A DNA stretch of 64,000 nt from an uncultured Hungatella sp. GTDB taxonomy: Bacteria; Bacillota; Clostridia; Lachnospirales; Lachnospiraceae. The stretch lies in contig CAJTUV010000004.1 of assembly GCA_910579515.1 (NCBI GenBank), forward strand, positions 1 through 64,000, in the 5' to 3' direction. The first letter of the stretch is position 1. The number at the start of each line of letters is the position of its first letter. Under the pieces are notes generated by a model. It was not told the origin of the DNA. It worked only from the letters and a program-made list of their open reading frames with translations, and made no database searches. A program made the position numbers and the translations under genes. Of the stretch, positions 62,505 through 64,000 are shown in pieces.

Positions 62505-64000
62505 ATGAATGACAATCAAACTCCCATTCGCTCTCTGAAAGGAATCGGAGAAAAGACGGGAAAATTATTTGAAAAGCTGGGCGTCTCTACTGTGGAAGAC
62601 CTCCTATGCTATTATCCAAGAGCATATCATGCCTACGAAGATCCTGTGCCTGTGGGAGAGCTGAAAATAGACAGTACATGCGCTGTGGCAGGAGTTCTTC
62701 AAAGAGATGCTTGTGTAAAACGGTTTCAGCATATTCAGATTATAACGGTTTCCCTAAAGGATGAGACAGGCACATTGCAGCTGGTCTGGTATAATATGCC
62801 TTTTTTACGAAACACTCTGCAAGCGGGCACGTACCACGTGTTTTGCGGAAAGGTGGTAAAAAAGAATAACCGCCTTACCATGGAACAGCCGGAGATTTAT
62901 ACAAGAGAGGGATATCAGGCTGTCAGAAAAACGATGCAGCCTGTTTATGGACAGACAAAAGGCCTGGGAAACAAGGCCATCGCCAAAGCGGTGGCCCAGG
63001 CTCTGGACCTTCGGCAGATGGAGAGGGATTTCATGCCTTCTGCTCTTCGGGCAAAGTATGAATTGGCAGAGCTTAATTTTGCCATAGAACATATTCATTT
63101 TCCAGCGAATAAGCAAGAGCTTTTGTTTGCCAGAAAACGGCTGGTTTTTGATGAGTTTTTTCTGTTTCTGTTAGCAGTACGGCGTCTTAAGGAAAAGCGG
63201 GAGAATCAGAATAGCTCCTGGGTGATAAAACTGTCTGTTGAGGTTAAAAGATTAAAAGAGCGTTTGCCATTTCGTCTGACAAAAGCTCAGGAAAAAGTAT
63301 TAAATGAAATTGAGTGGGATTTGAGCGGCGGTTTGGTGATGAACCGTCTCGTTCAGGGAGACGTGGGGTCAGGAAAAACGATTATTGCTGTGCTGGCCTT
63401 ATTGCATGTGGCATATAATGGGTGCCAGGGGGCTCTTATGGCTCCCACCGAAGTTTTGGCCAGACAGCACTATGAAAAGATGAGCAAATTATTGGAAACG
63501 TATGACATTCCCCAAAAGCTGGTTTTGGTAACTGGTTCCATGACTGCCAAAGAGAAGAAAACCGCATATGAAAAAATAAAAAGCCATGAAGCAGATATTA
63601 TTATAGGAACACATGCCCTGATTCAGGAGAAGGTGGTCTACGACAAGCTGGCTTTGGTGATAACAGATGAACAGCATCGGTTTGGTGTGGGGCAGAGAGA
63701 GCTGTTGGGAAATAAGGGACAGCGGCCTCATGTGATTGTGATGAGTGCCACGCCGATTCCCAGGACATTAGCCATTATTTTGTATGGAGATCTGGATATT
63801 TCCGTGATTGACGAGCTGCCTTCCAATCGCCTTCCTATTAAGAATTGTGTGGTGGACAGCGGTTTTCGGAAAAAAGCGTATGACTTTATTGACAAACAGG
63901 TGGCTATGGGGCGTCAGGCCTACGTGATCTGTCCCATGGTTGAGGCAAGTGAGATGATCGAGGCGGAAAATGTGCTGGATTACTCCAAAACATTAAAGGA
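62505..64000 (+). CDS. recG: RecG ATP-dependent DNA helicase, cut by window edge
   Basis: The frame opens at ATG 62505, 9 bases after the fakA-like stop, and runs off the window after 498 codons. The N-terminal wedge domain has SLKGIGEKTGKLFEKLG and an OB-fold. Helicase motifs are seen in order: LTKAQ (Q-like), QGDVGSGKT (Walker A), APTEVLARQH (Ia), ITDEQHRFG (DEQH box) and MSATPIPRTLA (III). RecG remodels stalled forks and Holliday junctions. The C-terminal helicase part lies outside the window. Confidence 0.97.
   Translation, partial: MNDNQTPIRSLKGIGEKTGKLFEKLGVSTVEDLLCYYPRAYHAYEDPVPVGELKIDSTCAVAGVLQRDACVKRFQHIQIITVSLKDETGTLQLVWYNMPFLRNTLQAGTYHVFCGKVVKKNNRLTMEQPEIYTREGYQAVRKTMQPVYGQTKGLGNKAIAKAVAQALDLRQMERDFMPSALRAKYELAELNFAIEHIHFPANKQELLFARKRLVFDEFFLFLLAVRRLKEKRENQNSSWVIKLSVEVKRLKERLPFRLTKAQEKVLNEIEWDLSGGLVMNRLVQGDVGSGKTIIAVLALLHVAYNGCQGALMAPTEVLARQHYEKMSKLLETYDIPQKLVLVTGSMTAKEKKTAYEKIKSHEADIIIGTHALIQEKVVYDKLALVITDEQHRFGVGQRELLGNKGQRPHVIVMSATPIPRTLAIILYGDLDISVIDELPSNRLPIKNCVVDSGFRKKAYDFIDKQVAMGRQAYVICPMVEASEMIEAENVLDYSKTLK

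Noticed and set aside
1..64000. tRNA, rRNA or riboswitch genes
   Set aside because: I saw no cloverleaf, rRNA segment or conserved riboswitch core by eye. A covariance-model scan would be decisive and was not possible.

Overview
The window looks like a chromosome segment from a gut-type Clostridia, most likely Lachnospiraceae. The reasons are strong AGGAGG-type ribosome binding sites, low to medium GC, Gram-positive housekeeping neighbours at the right end (Asp23/Gls24 protein, FakA-like DAK2 protein, recG), IS4- and IS30-type debris, and a large CDP-alditol/LicD surface-glycan locus. I cannot name the species from sequence alone.

Left end (1-9.2 kb). An IS4-type transposase start runs off the left edge. 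A 31-bp perfect direct repeat (355-385 and 3328-3358) encloses about 3 kb of AT-rich scarred DNA: a membrane/coiled-coil protein of unknown function, an IS30 transposase tail and a small conserved ORF. Then come a secreted metallo-beta-lactamase-fold protein, a DUF1576-type membrane protein (minus strand), a LURP-one-like protein, a proline-rich repeat protein with a DUF4397-like domain, a TatD-family hydrolase, and a small serine recombinase.

Switch (9.2-9.4 kb). Just downstream of the serine recombinase lie two 26-bp sites with the 12-2-12 layout of DNA-invertase sites. Their central dinucleotides are inverted (GT and AC). They bound a 183-bp segment carrying a consensus-like promoter (TTGCAA, 17 bp, TATATT) that now points left, away from the glycan locus. 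Inversion would aim it at the locus. This is read as an ON/OFF phase switch, shown here in the OFF state.

Glycan locus (9.7-51.6 kb, all plus strand, mostly tightly spaced or overlapping). It encodes glycerophosphotransferases, six CTP-using activating domains, CDP-ribitol-type synthesis, a phosphonate branch (PEP mutase fused to a cytidylyltransferase, phosphonopyruvate decarboxylase, a candidate phosphonate nucleotidyltransferase), a LicD-type phosphotransferase, several glycosyltransferases, a UDP-HexNAc dehydrogenase/epimerase pair, an acyltransferase and a CapA-like protein. A small Rossmann-like module is attached to about a dozen otherwise unrelated enzymes. Two tandem duplications (HAD proteins, TIM-barrel proteins) each contain one copy that lost catalytic or metal-binding residues. 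No flippase, ABC exporter or polymerase is visible.

Right end (51.6-64 kb). A lipoprotein is followed by a GC-richer three-gene island (YbjN-like protein, GNAT, 921-residue protein with two kinase-like repeats), an ECF sigma/anti-sigma-like pair on the minus strand, a chimeric recombinase/TnpV remnant, an alpha/beta hydrolase, and the asp23-fakA-recG housekeeping block, with recG cut by the window edge.
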